Shown here: one piece after another, positions 59,393-64,000 of the stretch
Position numbering within the stretch: the first letter of the stretch is position 1
How the letters are laid out: each line of letters starts with the position of its first letter
Position numbers and translations under genes: made by a program
The notes under the pieces: generated by a model
The model's input: the letters and a program-made list of their open reading frames with translations, nothing else
Told to the model about the DNA's origin: nothing
Databases searched by the model: none
Source: Antennarius striatus
Taxonomy: Eukaryota > Chordata > Actinopteri > Lophiiformes > Antennariidae
Assembly: GCF_040054535.1 (NCBI RefSeq)
Contig: NC_090781.1
Location: forward strand, 8,912,982-8,976,981
Direction of reading: 5' to 3'
DNA: 64,000 bases

Positions 59393-60410
59393 CAAGAGAA
59401 AGCTTATGACAGGGTGCCCAGAGAGGAACTGTGGTATTGTATGAGGAAGTCTGGAGTGGCAGAGAAGTATGTTAGAGCAGTGCAGGACATGTATGAGGAC
59501 TGTAAGACAGTGGTGAGGTGTGCTGTAGGTGTGACAGAGGAGTTCAAGGTGGAGGTGGGACTGCATTAGGGATCAGCTCAGAGCCCCTTCTTGTTCGCTA
59601 TGGTATGGACAGGCGGACAGATGAGGTTAGACAGGAATATCCATGGACTATGATGTTTGCAGATGACATTGTGATCTGTAGTGAGAGCAGGGAACAGGTG
59701 GAGGAGAAGCTAGAGAGGTGGAGGTTTGTCCCGGAAAGGAGAGGAATGAAGGTTAGCCGCAGCAAGACATCGTACATGTGTGTGAATGAGAGGGACCCAA
59801 GTGGAAGAGTGAGGTTACAGGGAGAAGAGATCAAGAAGGTGGAGGATTTTAAGTACTTAGGGTCAACAGTCCAGAGCAATGGAGAGTGTGGAAAAGAGGT
59901 GAAGAAGCGTGTACAGGCAGGATGGAACGGGTGGAGGAAAGTGTCAGGTGTGATGTGTGATAGAAGAGTTTCAGCTAAAATGAAAGGAAAGGTGTACAAA
60001 ACTGTGGTGAGACCAGCGATGTTGTTTGGTCTGGAGACAGTGTCACTGAAGAAAAGACAGGAGACAGAGCTAGAGGTAGCAGAGATGAAGATGCTGAGGT
60101 TCTCTCTGGGAGTGACCAGGAAGGATAGGATCAGGAATGAGTACATCAGAGGGACAGCATATGTTAGAGGTTTTGGAGATAAAGTCAGAGAGGCCAGACT
60201 GAGATGGTTTGGACATGTCCAGAGGAGAGATAGTGAATATATTGGTAGGAGGATGCTGAGTTTTGAACTGCCAGGCAGGAGGCCTAGAGGAAGACCAAAG
60301 AAGGTAGTTGGTGTGAGAGAAGAGGATTCAAAGGACAGGCCTAGATGGAGGCAATTGATTCGCTGTGGCGACCCCTGACGGGAAAAGCCGAAAGGAAAAG
60401 AAGATTCAAC
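59393..60410 (+). mobile_element. RTE-clade LINE, 5'-truncated, with stop and frameshift
   Basis: The fragment starts inside the RT at 'KAYDRVPREELWYCMRKSG' and continues through 'MMFADDIVIC' (catalytic FADD), 'FKYLGSTVQSNGECGKE', 'LKMLRFSLGVTR'-like and 'ARLRWFGHVQRR' to the end 'RWRQLIRCGDP', then the RTE-type tail 'gtggcgacccctgacgggaaaagccgaaaggaaaag'. A TAG at 59567-59569 replaces the Gln of the usual 'GLHQGS', and a frameshift follows near 59600. Apart from these it is well preserved (286 codons open from 59518), so the insertion is fairly young. The long antisense frame at 59598-60467 is a shadow. Confidence 0.9.
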
Positions 60411-60414
60411 CTGG

Positions 60415-61700
60415 TCCATTGAAGCAATTGTTTTGTACAACTGCAGTGTGTGCAGGGAATCTATCAATAGTTATGGTTGATGCAAGGAGAAAATGATTTT
60501 CCACATCAGGAATCATTTCACATTTCTTTATTTTCAGTTTGTTCCTCTTTAGAGCAGATGTGCTGCAGCTTATCCCAGCATGCCCTGCAAAAATAAGGTG
60601 AAAAAACTGAGTTTAAACAATGTGCAGCAAGAATTTTCACAGCTTTATCTGTTTATCTCCCCAAGATGTTTAAATAAGAATTCTAATACAAGATAATGCA
60701 ATTTATTTAAGAAAACAACTTGGAAGCATGCAAAACAATATCGTTCAAGATTAGAAAATTGTGAAATATTTCTTTTGGCATGTGTTACACTAATGTTCAT
60801 AAAGCTTCCCCATTTCTCCGAATCCCAATCATATTTTGAACTCACTGGCCTCCTGGGTCCTACTCACTGTAATGCATTATAGCACGGGGTCTCTAAGGCA
60901 TTATCCATGTTGTGAAATAGATATGTGTTCCTTATGTAAGTGATGTTCACCTTCTGACCTCCCTCTCAGAGGATGAAGAAACTTCCCCAAACAGTCGGCT
61001 CTTGTCTAGCAGTCACAGCCCTGTCTAAGCGATAATGAATAATGTTGAGAAGATGCAGCATTTTATTTTCAGTAGCTGACGTGTGAAGATCTGCAACTTA
61101 CAAAAGTCAAGTAGATCAGAAAGCTTGTGAAGACACACAGAGGCTTTCTGTGGCTGAGAGCTCAATGTAGCGGGACACCTGGCTTTGGATGTCATGGTAA
61201 CTTTACTCTGGAAGGGGATATTGCAGAATTGTGCAACAAATCTGATATGTTGCCTCAGAACGCTTGAATCCAGACCTCTAAATATAACAAGCATTCTGAC
61301 TATCCACACATTTCAAGCTTCAGGAGTGAGGCCTAAACAGTTATGGTCAAATTATTTAGGCTTAAGCTACATGACTCAAACCCACTTTACCATAAAACAT
61401 TGAGCTGATTCCAATATATTTCAGCAACATCCAAAAGAAAGAAGCTAGCAGCCCAACATGCTAAAGTCTGATAATGGTGTGTCATATTTTAGACAGACTT
61501 CTTGAGTCTGTGTTGGAACATGACTCCACCTCAGATAACACACCTTATAAACTCCTGAAGTTAGCATTGACATGATGGTCATCCTCACTAAGGGAACATG
61601 TCTTCGTACAGACAGAAGGTCACACAGCTGACCCTCTGCTTAGATCCGAACAGCTGACACATTCCCCCACTCAACAACATAATGTACTGTCTCTTCAGTT
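60415..61700. other. Intergenic
   Basis: No supported feature between the two LINE copies. Confidence 0.4.
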
Positions 61701-61711
61701 AAATGTATATA

Positions 61712-64000
<2,289 letters not shown>

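Noticed and set aside
59598-60467. 289-codon minus-strand frame
   Set aside because: Antisense shadow of the RTE LINE; the plus strand carries the FADD motif and family signature.

Overview
This window is nuclear DNA of a ray-finned fish, probably a percomorph-type teleost. The species cannot be named from the sequence. The reasons are intron-containing vertebrate genes with compact introns, very many long (CA)n/(TG)n microsatellites, teleost-style tRNA-derived SINEs, hAT and mariner-type MITEs, and four different non-LTR retrotransposon fragments. There is no prokaryotic, plasmid or viral organisation.

Layout. 1-21.5 kb: gene-poor DNA, probably intron or flank of the minus-strand gene to its right, with microsatellites, SINE pieces and a degenerate R4/Dong-type LINE fragment (about 18.15-18.64 kb). 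21.6-29.8 kb: four phase-compatible minus-strand exons that I assemble into the 5' part of an iqcj-schip1 orthologue, with a calmodulin-binding IQ motif and a CpG-rich promoter near 29.4-29.95 kb. A hAT remnant lies in this region. 30.35-31.33 kb (+): a complete intronless P2Y6/P2Y3-like nucleotide receptor. 35.1-40.85 kb (-): a complete 15-exon mfsd1 gene (465 aa), a lysosomal MFS transporter, with a promoter carrying E-box/CLEAR-like and repeated CRE-half-site motifs. 43.2-58.4 kb (-): a tandem array of three P2Y12-family receptor genes, in transcriptional order p2ry12, p2ry14-like, p2ry13. The array is interrupted by a broken APE-type LINE (50.6-52.1 kb) and a hAT element with a nested TA-flanked MITE (52.2-53.3 kb). 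59.4-60.4 kb (+): a 5'-truncated RTE-clade LINE. 61.7-64.0 kb (-): a C2H2-tailed LINE whose 3' end runs into a 109-bp (CA)n tract and whose 5' part leaves the window.

Biology. The order and relative orientation mfsd1 -> iqcj-schip1 matches human chromosome 3q25, and the P2RY12/13/14 group is also on human 3q25, so the window is a conserved but rearranged 3q25-like block. The four receptors would sense extracellular nucleotides (ADP for P2Y12/13, UDP-sugars or UDP for P2Y14, uridine nucleotides for P2Y6/P2Y3). MFSD1 acts in the lysosomal membrane. IQCJ-SCHIP1 is an axon-initial-segment/node scaffold. They are neighbours but not an operon-like functional unit. I found no clearly novel multi-gene system. 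The most informative results are the reconstructed split genes (none visible as a single ORF), the extra P2Y6-like receptor between iqcj-schip1 and mfsd1, and several promoter and palindrome structures.
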